Positions 41,717 through 50,473 of a stretch of 64,000 bases of DNA are shown piece by piece. The stretch comes from Bog-473 sp963730785 (lineage in GTDB: Bacteria; Actinomycetota; Acidimicrobiia; Acidimicrobiales; RAAP-2), in the NCBI GenBank assembly GCA_963730785.1, contig CAVSTF010000006.1:62001-126000 (forward strand). The letters run 5' to 3'. Each line of letters begins with the position of its first letter. The stretch's first letter is position 1. The translations under genes were made by a program, and so were the position numbers. Under the pieces are notes generated by a model. That model was not told the origin of the DNA and searched no databases. It was given only the letters and a program-made list of their open reading frames with translations.

Positions 41717-42229
41717 TTATTCGCCGGTCACCCCGTCGATGGCCTCGCGTAGGAAGTCGGCGTGACCAGCGTGTCGGGCCGTCTCCTCAATCAGGTGCAG
41801 CAACACCCAGCGGAGCTTGAAGTGAATCCCGTCCCGGTTGGCCGCCACCGAAAGTTGATCGGGACCGCTGGCGTTGGCCACCACTTGTCGACTCCGCTCG
41901 CAGGCCTCCTCGTAGCGCTGTCGGAGCTGGTCCGGGGTCAGGTCGGCCGACGTGCGGAACTCCCAGGTTGGATCGGCGTCCCAATCGATACCGATCCACG
42001 GAGGCCGCTCCGGTAGGCCGGCAAAGCGAACCTCGAGCCAGGACTCTTCGACCAGGGCCAGGTGGTAGAGCAACCCGCCTAACGACAGCTCGGAGCTGGC
42101 GATGGACTTGGTGGCCATCTGTTCGGCCGTGAGGCCTTCGGTCTTGAGCACCACGGTGGCCCGCTGGAAGTCGAGATATTGCTCAATCGACTCGAGTTCG
42201 GGTGCGTGTCGGTCCGGATCAATGCGCAT
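41717..42229 (-). CDS. DinB/DUF664 family protein
   Basis: 170 residues of four-helix DinB fold with three possible metal histidines: LLYHLALVEESWL, then LLHLIEETARHAGHADFLREAIDG (partly quoted). DUF664 members in Actinomycetota are thought to be mycothiol- or bacillithiol-dependent transferases; that role is family knowledge and not proven here. Convergent with the HAD phosphatase by five bases and divergent from ileS. Confidence 0.87.
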   Translation of the reverse strand: MRIDPDRHAPELESIEQYLDFQRATVVLKTEGLTAEQMATKSIASSELSLGGLLYHLALVEESWLEVRFAGLPERPPWIGIDWDADPTWEFRTSADLTPDQLRQRYEEACERSRQVVANASGPDQLSVAANRDGIHFKLRWVLLHLIEETARHAGHADFLREAIDGVTGE

Positions 42230-42298
42230 CCCGCCATGGTGTCACCCGGTTGTGACCTGGGACAGGCTCCACAGCCTCTATCCTTTGCGTGAAGCCCG

Positions 42299-42326
42299 GG
42301 GGTCCCAGCACACCTGGTCGGACCCC
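42299..42326 (+). other. stem-loop directly upstream of ileS
   Basis: GGGGTCC (42299-42305) pairs with GGACCCC (42320-42326) across a 14-base loop that can itself pair as CCAG/CTGG. It ends eight bases before the ileS GTG, and no Shine-Dalgarno sequence is visible between. The position suggests a translational control element or start-site structure. I do not see the conserved T-box sequence, and the A-run after the stem is on the wrong strand for a terminator. Confidence 0.45.
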
Positions 42327-42334
42327 AAAAAACT

Positions 42335-45300
42335 GTGTTTACTCCCGTACCCCCCGACACCGACTTTGTCGCCCTCGAAGAGGGCGAGCTGGCCCGTTGG
42401 GCCAAGCACCGGGTGTTCGAGCGCTCCATTGAACAGCGTCAGGATGCCAAGCCGTGGATCTTCTATGAGGGTCCTCCCACCGCGAATGGCATGCCGGGCC
42501 TGCACCACGTCTGGGCTCGCGCCTACAAAGACCTTTTCTGCCGCTTCCACGCCATGGACGGCTCTTACGTGGCCCGCCGGGGAGGCTGGGACACCCACGG
42601 CCTCCCGGTTGAGGTCGAGGTGGAGAAACGCCTGGGCATCACAGGCAAGAAGCAAATCGAAGACGAAGTGGGCATCGCCGAGTTCATCCGGCTCTGCCGC
42701 GAATCGGTCTACTCCTACGTCGATGAGTTCGAGCGCCTGACCAGCCGTATCGGTTATTGGCTCGATATGGACGATGCCTACTGGACGCTGAGTCCCTCCT
42801 ACGTGCAGTCCGTCTGGTGGCACCTCAAGCAGCTCTTCGACCAGGAGCTGCTCTACGAAGACGTCAAGGTGGTGCCCTACTGCCCGCGGTGCGGGACCGC
42901 CCTCTCCAGTCACGAGCTGGGCCAGCCGGGCGTGTACACCGACGAAGAGGATGAGTCGGCCTACGTGCGCTTCCCGCTGGTCGATGGCGATGGAATGGTC
43001 GGGTTGGCCCTGGCGGTGTGGACCACGACCCCGTGGACACTCCCGTCGAACACCGGCGTGGCCGTCAATCCCGAGCTCACCTACGCCGCGGTCGACGGAT
43101 TGGTCATTGCCGAGGACTTGGTCGACGCCGTGCTCGGCGAAGGCGCCAAGGATCGGATTTCTGCTCGGTTCACTGGTGCGACCCTGGTCGGCTTGCACTA
43201 CCAACGACCCTTCGATGACCTGGTTGCTCCGCCCGGGAGCGACGGATGGAGAGTCGTACCGGCCGGGTACGTCACCACCGAAGAAGGCACTGGCCTAGTG
43301 CACCTGGCTCCAGCCTTCGGTGAGATCGACCGCCAGATCGGTCGGGAAAATGGGCTGCCGGTGCTGAATCCGGTCGGACCTGACGGACGCTTCACCGAGG
43401 ACATCGGTTGGTTGGAAGGCCAGGACGTCCGGGCCAGCAACACCATGATCAACGATCGGTTGGATGCGGACGGCCTCCTGATCCGCCGCTACCCCTACGT
43501 GCACTCGTACCCGCACTGCTGGCGTTGCCGCACGCCGTTGATCTACTGGGGCAAACCCAGCTGGTACATCGCGACCTCCACGCGCAAGGACGACCTGCTG
43601 GCGGCCAACCAGGGCATCGACTGGCATCCCGCCCACATCAAGGACGGTCGCTTCGGCGAATGGCTTGAGAACAACGTGGACTGGGCCCTTTCCCGCGATC
43701 GCTATTGGGGTACCCCATTGCCGATCTGGCGCTGTGGGCGAGGCCACCTCACGTGCATCGGTTCCTTGGCTGAACTTTCTGACCTTTGTGGCCGCGACGT
43801 CACGGGCATCGACCCCCATCGCCCTGTCATCGATGAGGTGACGTTTGACTGCCCGACCTGCCTAGAAGAGGGCCACTCAGGCGAGGAATTGCTGGCGGTG
43901 CGGGTCACCCCGGTGATTGACGCGTGGTTCGACTCGGGATCCATGCCAGCGGCGCAGATCGGGTACCCGCATGCGCCGGGCTCGGTGGAAGCATTCCGTT
44001 TTCCAGCTGATTTCATTTCCGAGGCCATCGACCAGACGCGGGGCTGGTTCTATTCGCTCTTGGCGGTCAACACGTTGGTCTTCGGCCAAAGTCCCTACAA
44101 GCACGTCGTCTGCCTGGGTCACATCATCGATACCGATGGTCGCAAAATGTCCAAGTCGTTGGGCAACATCATCGACCCCTGGTCGATCCTTGACACCCGG
44201 GGCGCCGACGCCATGCGGTGGTGGATGTTCAGCCAGGGTTCACCCTGGACACCGACCCGGGCCAGCCTGGCGGCCATCGACACGGCCATGCGCGACACGT
44301 TGCTCACGCTGTGGAACACCTACAGCTTCTTCACCACCTACGCCTCGCTGAACGAGTTCGATCCGGCTGACCCGGCGATCCCGGTCGAGTCCGAGCGCGG
44401 GCCATTGGACCGATGGATCCTGTCGCGGCTGGCCAACACGGTGGCAACCGTCACCACCGGCTTGGAGGGCTACGAACCACTCGAGGCCGCTTCGGCCGTG
44501 GCGTCCCTGGTCGATGACCTGTCCAACTGGTACGTCCGCCGGAGTCGTCGACGTTTCTGGCGCACCGATGCCGATGCGCCCGAGGGCGACACACTGGCCG
44601 CCCAGGCCACCCTCCACGAGGTGCTGCGGACACTGGCGCTCTTGCTCGCCCCCTTCTGCCCGTTCGTCGCCGACACCATGTGGCGTGCCCTGGTCGGTGC
44701 CGATGACGAATCGTCGGTGCACCTGGAGGACTGGCCGGTCCAGGTGGCCGGTCGGCTCAATGCGGACCTTGAGGCCCAAATGGAGTTGGCCCGGCGCTTG
44801 ACCTCGCTGGGTCGGGCCGCTCGAAGTGAGGCCGGCGTCAAGGTGCGTCAGCCGTTGGCCCGAGCCCTGGTCTTCCTGCCGTCCACTGCACCGGACATCC
44901 TGCGCGAGATCGTGTCGGACGAGCTGAATGTGGATGCCATTGACGAGGCCGAAGAGTTGGGCGATGTCCTCGAGTTCGAACTGGTGCCCAACTTCAAGAC
45001 CCTCGGCCCCCGTTTGGGCGAGCAGGTCAAGCACCTCAAGCCGGCCCTGGCCAAACTCAATGGGGTCGACGCCGCGGCCACCCTCGAATCCGGGGCCTCC
45101 ATCAGTCTCGAGCTGCCCGACGGGGTGGTCGAGCTCAGCCCGGACGACGTGCAACTCCGTGTCCGCGGCCAGCAGGGCTTTGCGGTATCGCGTGAGGGCG
45201 GCGAAGTGGTGGCCCTGGATCTGACCTTGGATGACAGGCTGCGCCATCGCGGCACGGCCCGTGAAGTGGTTCGCCTGGTGCAGGACCTGCGCAAGACCAG

Positions 45301-45505
45301 CGGTCTCAATGTGTCGGACCGGATCCACCTGTGGCTCGACGGCCTCGACTCCATTGCCGATTACTTCGACTACATCGCCAACGAGGTACTGGCCGTCGAC
45401 GTGACGTCGGGGACGGGTGAGGGCGAGGGCACGGTGCTCGACCTCGATGCCGAGAGCGATTTGTCCGCCCACGCGTGGCTGCGCAAGGCCGACGAGCAGC
45501 CCTAA
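42335..45505 (+). CDS. ileS: isoleucyl-tRNA synthetase (type 2, long form)
   Basis: 1,056 residues, the length of the long actinobacterial/eukaryotic-like IleRS. Signature regions: FYEGPPTANGMPGLHHVWAR (HIGH-type motif), RGGWDTHGLPVEVEVEK, the editing-domain segment WTTTPWTLPSNTGVAV, SWYIATS, and DGRKMSKSLGN with the KMSKS lysine. The C-terminal tRNA-binding region begins about residue 690 (LDRWILSRLANTV). It charges tRNA-Ile and edits valine. GTG 42335 is the only sensible start because the frame has a stop at 42290. The type 2 enzyme is the one that is often naturally mupirocin-insensitive. Confidence 0.97.
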   Translation: MFTPVPPDTDFVALEEGELARWAKHRVFERSIEQRQDAKPWIFYEGPPTANGMPGLHHVWARAYKDLFCRFHAMDGSYVARRGGWDTHGLPVEVEVEKRLGITGKKQIEDEVGIAEFIRLCRESVYSYVDEFERLTSRIGYWLDMDDAYWTLSPSYVQSVWWHLKQLFDQELLYEDVKVVPYCPRCGTALSSHELGQPGVYTDEEDESAYVRFPLVDGDGMVGLALAVWTTTPWTLPSNTGVAVNPELTYAAVDGLVIAEDLVDAVLGEGAKDRISARFTGATLVGLHYQRPFDDLVAPPGSDGWRVVPAGYVTTEEGTGLVHLAPAFGEIDRQIGRENGLPVLNPVGPDGRFTEDIGWLEGQDVRASNTMINDRLDADGLLIRRYPYVHSYPHCWRCRTPLIYWGKPSWYIATSTRKDDLLAANQGIDWHPAHIKDGRFGEWLENNVDWALSRDRYWGTPLPIWRCGRGHLTCIGSLAELSDLCGRDVTGIDPHRPVIDEVTFDCPTCLEEGHSGEELLAVRVTPVIDAWFDSGSMPAAQIGYPHAPGSVEAFRFPADFISEAIDQTRGWFYSLLAVNTLVFGQSPYKHVVCLGHIIDTDGRKMSKSLGNIIDPWSILDTRGADAMRWWMFSQGSPWTPTRASLAAIDTAMRDTLLTLWNTYSFFTTYASLNEFDPADPAIPVESERGPLDRWILSRLANTVATVTTGLEGYEPLEAASAVASLVDDLSNWYVRRSRRRFWRTDADAPEGDTLAAQATLHEVLRTLALLLAPFCPFVADTMWRALVGADDESSVHLEDWPVQVAGRLNADLEAQMELARRLTSLGRAARSEAGVKVRQPLARALVFLPSTAPDILREIVSDELNVDAIDEAEELGDVLEFELVPNFKTLGPRLGEQVKHLKPALAKLNGVDAAATLESGASISLELPDGVVELSPDDVQLRVRGQQGFAVSREGGEVVALDLTLDDRLRHRGTAREVVRLVQDLRKTSGLNVSDRIHLWLDGLDSIADYFDYIANEVLAVDVTSGTGEGEGTVLDLDAESDLSAHAWLRKADEQP

Positions 45506-45515
45506 CGGCCTCGCC

Positions 45516-46118
45516 TCAGGAGCCGCTGGCCGACGCCGTCGCCTTGGACGTGTGTTTCAGGTCTGATCGCCTTCGCCACCAACGGCGCCACGCCGGGACG
45601 GCGAAGCAGAGCCAGAGCAACGTCCAAATGAGGGCGAAGATGCCGAGGATCGATGTGAAGAATGAACCGACGCCCGTACCGTTTCCATTCTTGACATCCG
45701 AAGCCAGGTAGTCGACCGCCGGATTGGATGGGTCCACCACCAGCGTCGTTTTTTGCGGAGTGGCCACCGCGCTCCCGACGCCCAGAATCGTCTCCTGCTC
45801 CACATTGCCGTTGAGGTAGAAGGTGGCGTTGCACGTCGTGCTGTCGGTGTTCGACCCGGTGCTGTTGTCGTGGAAGGTCTCAGTCGGGCAATCGGTGATC
45901 ACCGCCGGCACGGTGACACCGTTGGTGCGCAGGTTGCCGTATTGGTCAGCTCGATTGGCAATGACGGCTATTTGCCCGCCGGCCAGGGCAACGGTCGGCA
46001 CGAGGCCGATCAACGACCAGATCACGAGCGACTTCGTTTTGAGGCGGGCCCTGCGTAAGCCCTTGTCCCCGCTGATCACCGCAAAAGGGTATGCCGCAAC
46101 TGGAGCTGCGCCAAGCAC
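45516..46118 (-). CDS. membrane protein, DUF3592-like
   Basis: About 200 residues: a first membrane helix (SLVIWSLIGLVPTVALAGG), an extracytoplasmic strand-rich domain with two cysteines (VPAVITDCPTET, STTCNATFYLNG) that could form a disulfide, and a second helix (SFFTSILGIFALIWTLLWLC) before a basic tail. The two-helix frame around a beta domain resembles DUF3592. Function unknown. GTG 46118 is a tentative start; a GTG 14 codons in is possible. Confidence 0.6.
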   Translation of the reverse strand: MLGAAPVAAYPFAVISGDKGLRRARLKTKSLVIWSLIGLVPTVALAGGQIAVIANRADQYGNLRTNGVTVPAVITDCPTETFHDNSTGSNTDSTTCNATFYLNGNVEQETILGVGSAVATPQKTTLVVDPSNPAVDYLASDVKNGNGTGVGSFFTSILGIFALIWTLLWLCFAVPAWRRWWRRRSDLKHTSKATASASGS

Positions 46119-46162
46119 TGCGAGTTGGTTCGCTGCACTCGATCCCGAGTCCTGCTAGCTCG

Positions 46163-46666
46163 TCAGGCGCAACCCTGATTGAGGAGCTTGGTCAGCACCA
46201 CGGTCAGTAGGGAGCGATCGGATTCGGAGAGCGGCTCGATCAGATGACGGTCGATGCCCTTGATGTGTTCGCCGACGGCTCGACCCAGGGTTTCATGTCC
46301 GGCCGGGGTCAGCACCACGTGGACGCTGCGCCGATCACTCGGGCAATTCTCGCGGGCCACCAGACCGGCCTCCGTCATACGGTCGACCAATCGGGTGATG
46401 CCGCCGGTGGTGAGGGCCACATTGGCACTGAGCCTGGACATGGTCATCCGGCCATCAGGTGCGCCGCCGACGTGGATCAGCACATCGAACCAGACCAGGG
46501 GAATGCCGACTGCCTGCTCGAGCTCCTGACCGAGTTGCTCGGTCACGCGGCGATGGGAGCGCATGAAGAGGCCCATGAGCTGGAGCCGCTCGTCATCAAT
46601 CTGCGCCAGCACTCCGCAAGGGGACGACGGCGCTTCAACCTTTTCGAAGATGGCCTCGGTAGTCAT
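46163..46666 (-). CDS. MarR-family transcriptional regulator
   Basis: 167 residues of winged-helix MarR type: LGLFMRSHRRVTEQLGQELE-like N-terminal helix region, the recognition helices in MTMSRLSANVALTTGGITRLVDRM (partly quoted) and the wing ENCPSDRRSVHVVLTPAG. It is divergent from a YceI-family gene, and the 141-bp region between them is full of AGTATCTG/CAGATACT and TATCAG elements, the presumed operators. MarR-YceI pairs respond to lipophilic or oxidative stress signals in other bacteria; the ligand here is unknown. Confidence 0.9.
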   Translation of the reverse strand: MTTEAIFEKVEAPSSPCGVLAQIDDERLQLMGLFMRSHRRVTEQLGQELEQAVGIPLVWFDVLIHVGGAPDGRMTMSRLSANVALTTGGITRLVDRMTEAGLVARENCPSDRRSVHVVLTPAGHETLGRAVGEHIKGIDRHLIEPLSESDRSLLTVVLTKLLNQGCA

Positions 46667-46731
46667 ATTGCTCCCTCAATCTGATCCAAATATATCAGGA
46701 ACTTGTGGTTATCTGATTTAAAAGTATCTGC

Positions 46732-46761
46732 TTGACAAGTATCTGTATAGTCAGATACTAT
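46732..46761 (+). promoter_or_regulatory. yceI promoter with MarR-type palindrome
   Basis: TTGACA (46732-46737) and TACTAT (46756-46761) are separated by 18 bases. The perfect inverted repeat AGTATCTG-TATAGT-CAGATACT (46738-46759) fills the spacer and enters the -10. A further half site AGTATCTG occurs at 46723-46730 and an imperfect CTGAT/ATCAG pair near 46681-46698, towards the MarR gene. A MarR dimer bound here would block both directions. Confidence 0.65.
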
Positions 46762-46807
46762 CATGTAAGAGATCGCAACAACCAAGCAATGACAAAGGAG
46801 AAAAACC

Positions 46808-47359
46808 ATGAGCACCGTTACCCTTCCCACACCCGGCGTTTACACCGTGGACGCAGCCCACAGCGAGATCGGGTTCGTCGCCCGTCACCTGGTCGGGACC
46901 AAGGTTCGCGGCCGCTTCGGTGAGTTCTCCGGCACCTTCACGGTGGCCGAAGACCCCGAGAAGTCCACCGTGCAGGCCGAGGTCAAGACGGCCACCATCC
47001 ACACCAACCAGTCGATGCGTGACGACCACCTGCGCACCAACGACTTCTTGGACGCCGATAACTTCCCCACCCTGACCCTCAAGAGCACGGGTCTGAAGAA
47101 GGTCACTGACACCGAGTGGACGCTGACGACCGACCTGACCATCCGGGGTGTCACCAAGTCAGTGGACTTCGATCTGGAGTACCTGGGCCAGGGCGACGCC
47201 ATGGCCGAGGGCAAGAAGGTCGTGGCCTTCTCCGCCCAGGGTGAGATCGACCGCCGTGACTTCGGCGTGGTCTTCAACCACTCGCTGCTCGACGGCAGCG
47301 TGGTAGTCGGCAACCGGGTGAAGCTCGAGCTGGAGATTGAAGCCGCACTGGCCGAGTAG
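46808..47359 (+). CDS. YceI-family polyisoprenoid-binding protein
   Basis: 183 residues behind AAAGGAG. The lipocalin-like YceI barrel shows GVYTVDAAHSEIGFVARHLVG (partly), RGRFGEFSGTFTVAED, DNFPTLTLKSTGLKK, RGVTKSVDFDLEYLG and IDRRDFGVVFNH. It has no signal peptide, as usual for the cytoplasmic actinobacterial form. The barrel binds a long isoprenoid or amphipathic ligand. Divergent from, and probably repressed by, the MarR protein. Confidence 0.9.
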   Translation: MSTVTLPTPGVYTVDAAHSEIGFVARHLVGTKVRGRFGEFSGTFTVAEDPEKSTVQAEVKTATIHTNQSMRDDHLRTNDFLDADNFPTLTLKSTGLKKVTDTEWTLTTDLTIRGVTKSVDFDLEYLGQGDAMAEGKKVVAFSAQGEIDRRDFGVVFNHSLLDGSVVVGNRVKLELEIEAALAE

Positions 47360-47418
47360 AGCAGCGAAGGCAGGGTTCGCAGGGTCGGACGCCGTGGGCA
47401 GGATTACGCTCCTCCGGG

Positions 47419-49092
47419 ATGCGCCATCCCACCGCTCCGACCCTGCGTGCCGTGTCGCCGACGGCGCTTCGTGAACTGACCGACGCCAAGCCCGAGGACA
47501 CCTATGTGCTGGCCGTCGACCTCGGCACCGGCGGCCCGAAGGTGGCAGTCATTTCGGCCACTGGTCGGATCGCCGCCCATGCCTTTGAATCGGTGGGCAT
47601 GCAGCTCACCGACGACGGGGGAGCCGAACAACGACCGGACGACTGGTGGAATGCCGTGGTCCGCTCGGCCCGCCAGGCCATTAGTGACAGCGGGATTGAT
47701 CCCGAGCGCATCGTTGGCGTGGGTTGCACCGCTCAATGGTCGGGCACCGTGCCCATCGCCGCCGATGGCGTCGCCCTTGGTCCGTCCATCATCTGGCTCG
47801 ATTCTCGAGGTGCCAGTTCCGTCAAGGAAGCCGTCCGAGGCGCCTTGACCGTGCAGGGATACTCACCGTCGAAAGCGGCCCGTTGGGTGCGCAAGACGGG
47901 CGGGATCCCGAGCCTGTCGGGTAAAGACCCGGTGGGGCACATCCATTTTCTCCGCGAGCAACGGCCCGATGTCTACGCCGCCACCGCCGTGTTCCTTGAG
48001 CCGGTGGACTATCTCAACTTGCGACTGACCGGATTAGCTCGGGCCTCACACGACACCATCACCCTCCACTGGGTCACGGACAACCGCGACATCAATCACG
48101 TGACCTACGACGAAAGTCTTTTCGAGCTGGCCGGCTTGGACCCGGCCATGCTGCCCGAGTTGGCCCCGACCGCGTCGGTCATCGGGGGACTGCAGGGCAC
48201 GGCGGCCACCGAACTCGGCCTGCTCGAGGGCACCCCAGTGGTCACCGGCACCGGTGACCTACACTCGGCCGCCGTCGGCTCTGGGGCGGTCAACGACTTT
48301 GATGCCCATCTCTACATCGGCACCTCCAGCTGGATCAGCTGTCACGTGCCGTTCAAGAAGACCGACGCCCTCACCAACGTGGCCTCCTTTCCCTCCGCCC
48401 TACCCGGGCGGTACCTGGTGGCCGATGAACACGAGACCGGTGGCGCCTGCCTGACCTGGCTCCGCGACAACATGCTCTTCCCCGAGGATCCACTTACCCC
48501 CGGCACGTCAGCGCCCAATGATTTCTTTGGCCGCTTGAACGACATCGTGGCCGGCGTGCCAGTGGGGGCGCACGGCGTCATGTTCACGCCGTGGCTCAAC
48601 GGCGAGCGCACTCCGGTGGACGACCACACAATCAGAGGGGGATTCCACAACATCTCGCTCTTCTCGAACCGCTCCGACATGGTGCGGGCGGTGTTCGAAG
48701 GGGTGGCCCTCAATTCGGCCTGGCTACTCGGAGCGGTCGAAAAGTTCTGCAAGAAGCGGTTCGACTCCATGGCATTCGTGGGCGGTGGCGCCAACTCCGA
48801 CATCTGGTCGCAGATCCATGCCGACGCCACCGGTCGCACCATTCGTCAGATCGCCGACCCGGTGCTGGCCAACGTTCGTGGGGCCGGGCTGATCACCCAC
48901 TTCGCCTTGGGGCATCTGACGTTGGCCGACATTCCCAAGTCGGTGAAGGTCAAGGCCGAGTACACCCCCGACCCCGAAGCCAGCGCCATTTACAAGGAAC
49001 GCCTCAAAGAGTTCATCAACCTCTACAAAGAGACCAAGGCCATCCACAAGCGCCTCAACGGCTCCAAGGTCAGCGGCGAGCACGCTGACTAG
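47419..49092 (+). CDS. FGGY-family carbohydrate kinase (xylulokinase-like)
   Basis: 557 residues. Both FGGY domains are visible: the N-terminal ATP/phosphate segment VLAVDLGTGGPKVAVI, GVGCTAQWSGTVPI, IWLDSRGASS, and the C-terminal GTGDLHSAAVGSGA, LYIGTSSWISCHV, TPWLNGERTPVDD and FVGGGANSDIWSQI. The aspartate of GTGDLHSAA is the catalytic base position. The substrate is a sugar or polyol; sequence style suggests xylulokinase-like but the neighbours do not help. ATG 47419 has no clear ribosome site; GTG 47452 is possible. Confidence 0.87.
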   Translation: MRHPTAPTLRAVSPTALRELTDAKPEDTYVLAVDLGTGGPKVAVISATGRIAAHAFESVGMQLTDDGGAEQRPDDWWNAVVRSARQAISDSGIDPERIVGVGCTAQWSGTVPIAADGVALGPSIIWLDSRGASSVKEAVRGALTVQGYSPSKAARWVRKTGGIPSLSGKDPVGHIHFLREQRPDVYAATAVFLEPVDYLNLRLTGLARASHDTITLHWVTDNRDINHVTYDESLFELAGLDPAMLPELAPTASVIGGLQGTAATELGLLEGTPVVTGTGDLHSAAVGSGAVNDFDAHLYIGTSSWISCHVPFKKTDALTNVASFPSALPGRYLVADEHETGGACLTWLRDNMLFPEDPLTPGTSAPNDFFGRLNDIVAGVPVGAHGVMFTPWLNGERTPVDDHTIRGGFHNISLFSNRSDMVRAVFEGVALNSAWLLGAVEKFCKKRFDSMAFVGGGANSDIWSQIHADATGRTIRQIADPVLANVRGAGLITHFALGHLTLADIPKSVKVKAEYTPDPEASAIYKERLKEFINLYKETKAIHKRLNGSKVSGEHAD

Positions 49093-49111
49093 GTCAACCT
49101 CCTGAGGGGAC

Positions 49112-50473
49112 CTAAATCCGCTCGAAGTTCCGAGCCAGCTCCCAGTCCGAGACGTGGCGGTTGGACGACTCCCACTCCTGCTGGGCCGTGTTGAGCAGGT
49201 GGTGATGCACCTCGGGCCCGAAGGCCTCAGCGGCCACTTCAGAGGTGCGGAGTTCGTCGACGGCCTCGACCAAGGTCGACGGAATGCGAGTCACATCGGT
49301 GGCTTCGTAGGCGTTGCGGGGGTAGGGGTCGCCCAACTCGAGCTCGTGGTCGATGCCGTAGAGCCCGGCCGCGATGCAGGCCGCCACCACCAAGTAGGGG
49401 TTGACGTCGGCACCCGGAACTCGGGACTCAACGCGCCGCCCGGCGCCGTGGCCCACCACCCGGAAGCCGCAGGTGCGGTTGTCCTCACCCCAGACCACGG
49501 CCGTGGGCGCCCAGCTGCCCGGGACATAGCGTCGATACGAGTTGAGCGTCGGCGCCGCCAGCCAGGCCAGTTGCCGGGCCGCGTGTAGCTGTCCAGCCAG
49601 GAAGCGCCGTCCCACGGTCGACAGCCCGCTTGCATGCGACGCGTCAGCCATGAGCGGCTCACCGGACTTGAGGTCCCACAGGCTGTTGTGCACGTGGCAC
49701 GACGATCCGACGTCGTCCATGGTCCACTTGGCCATGAAGGTGGCGGCCCGGCCCTCTTGCGCCGCGATCTCCTTGATCCCGTTCTTGAAGAGCAGGTGCC
49801 GGTCGGCCGTGGTCAGCGCGTCGGTGTAGGTGACATTGACCTCGTGCTGACCCCGCCCCGCCTCGCCCTTGGAGAATTCAACCGGCACGTTGGCGGCGCA
49901 CATCTCATGGCGGATGCGGCTGAGGATGTACTCCTCGCGCGCCGTCTGCAGCAGCTGGTAGTCCTCAATGGTGGAGGAGTGCGGCGTCAATCCCTTCCAG
50001 TACTGCTGCTGCGCCTCTTCGTAGGTTTCGCTTGAACAGGAAGAACTCCAACTCGGTCGCACTCTGCACCGTCAGGCCCCGGTCGGCCGCCCGGGCGATC
50101 TGCTGGCGCAGGATCTGCCGGGGTGACACCTCAATGGGTAGGCCTTCGTACGTCACTCAGGTCGCAGATGATGAAGGCCGAGCCGGGCAGCCAGGGAATG
50201 AGACGGGCCGTGTCGAAGTCGGGCGTGGCCACCATGTCGCCGTAGCCCAGGTCCCAGTTGGCGAAGTGGTAGCCCGGCAGCGGGTTCATATCGACGTCCA
50301 CGGCCAGCAAGTAGTCGCAGACCTCAATGCCATGGTCCGCTACGTGTTCGGCGAAGAAGTGCGGAGTGACCCGCTTGCCCACCGGGCGACCGTGCATATC
50401 GGGGAAGGCCAACACCACGGTGTCGATCGATCCGTCGGCAATCCCTGCAGTCTATCAACTCACGTCCGGTCAT
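49112..50473 (-). CDS. glutamine synthetase family protein, gamma-glutamylpolyamine synthetase-like (three frameshifts)
   Basis: The fold is complete but in four pieces: MTGREL near 50473, then IADGSIDTVVLAFPDMHGRPVGKR, YEGLPIEVSPRQILRQQIA with ATELEFFLFK, and ETYEEAQQQYWKGL onward to the end. Breaks lie near 50445, 50150 and 50030, each equal to one extra base (total length divisible by three). Later signatures are GSSCHVHNSLWD (ATP/metal loop) and NSYRRYVPGSWAPT ... WGEDNRTCGFRV, the PuuA/GlnA3-like version. It is divergent from a PuuD-like hydrolase, so glutamylation of putrescine or another polyamine is the likely reaction; ordinary ammonia assimilation is less likely. Confidence 0.8.

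Noticed and set aside
42299..42332. Intrinsic terminator at the ileS hairpin
   Set aside because: The homopolymer after the stem is A on the plus strand; on the minus strand the T run precedes the stem. Neither gives a stem followed by U residues.
42180..42334. T-box riboswitch in the ileS leader
   Set aside because: The conserved T-box bulge sequence and specifier arrangement could not be identified by eye; only a hairpin is supported.
44240..45472. 410-codon open frame opposite ileS
   Set aside because: Antisense of the IleRS C-terminal part; no recognisable protein features.
46723..46745. AGTATCTG direct repeat as the start of a repeat array
   Set aside because: Only two direct copies 15 bp apart, plus one inverted copy; this is operator structure in front of yceI.
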